Shown here piece after piece: positions 5,836-7,404 of a DNA stretch of 7,404 nucleotides (positions are counted from its first letter, which is position 1; every line of letters begins with the position of its first letter). The stretch spans positions 1 to 7,404 of the forward strand of contig JAOPZG010000393.1 in assembly GCA_025964215.1 (NCBI GenBank), written 5' to 3'. A program made the position numbers and the translations under genes. Source of the stretch: Conexibacter sp. GTDB lineage: Bacteria; Actinomycetota; Thermoleophilia; Solirubrobacterales; Solirubrobacteraceae. Below the pieces are notes generated by a model. It worked only from the letters and a program-made list of their open reading frames with translations. It did not search any database and was not told the origin of the DNA.

Positions 5836-7404
<1,569 letters not shown>

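Overview
The window is a high-GC, tightly packed stretch, all transcribed left to right, holding six protein genes. The strong G/C preference at third codon positions, the Gly/Ser/Thr-rich linker of the lipoprotein and the gene style suggest an actinobacterium. A soil lineage such as Thermoleophilia/Solirubrobacterales is a plausible guess but is not proven by anything here. I see no tRNA, rRNA, CRISPR array, insertion sequence or phage gene.

Region 1 (1-3387) is a catabolic block of three overlapping genes: the 3' part of an AMP-forming acyl-CoA synthetase (start lies before the window), then the alpha and beta subunits of a thiamine-diphosphate-dependent 2-oxoacid/acetoin-type dehydrogenase E1. 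The 4-bp and 8-bp overlaps point to translational coupling. The E2 and E3 partners such an E1 normally needs are not in the window.

Region 2 (3388-3495) is a 108-bp gap with a GC hairpin just after the E1 beta stop, a nested inverted repeat that could be an operator, and a weak -10-like hexamer. It probably separates two transcription or expression units.

Region 3 (3496-7404) is a ribose/monosaccharide-type (CUT2) ABC importer: one permease, a lipoprotein substrate-binding protein, and a double-domain ATPase whose stop lies beyond the window. The binding-protein gene is flanked by strong stem-loops: one inside the last permease codons, three between permease and binding protein, and one 15-pair hairpin between binding protein and ATPase. 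This is the most notable structure I found; it probably tunes relative expression of the transporter parts.

Taken together, the simplest model is import of a small sugar-like, polyol or organic solute followed by, or co-inherited with, oxidative cleavage to an acyl-CoA and CoA activation of a carboxylic acid. The substrate cannot be read from the sequence. The protein families are all known; nothing in the window demands a wholly new system.
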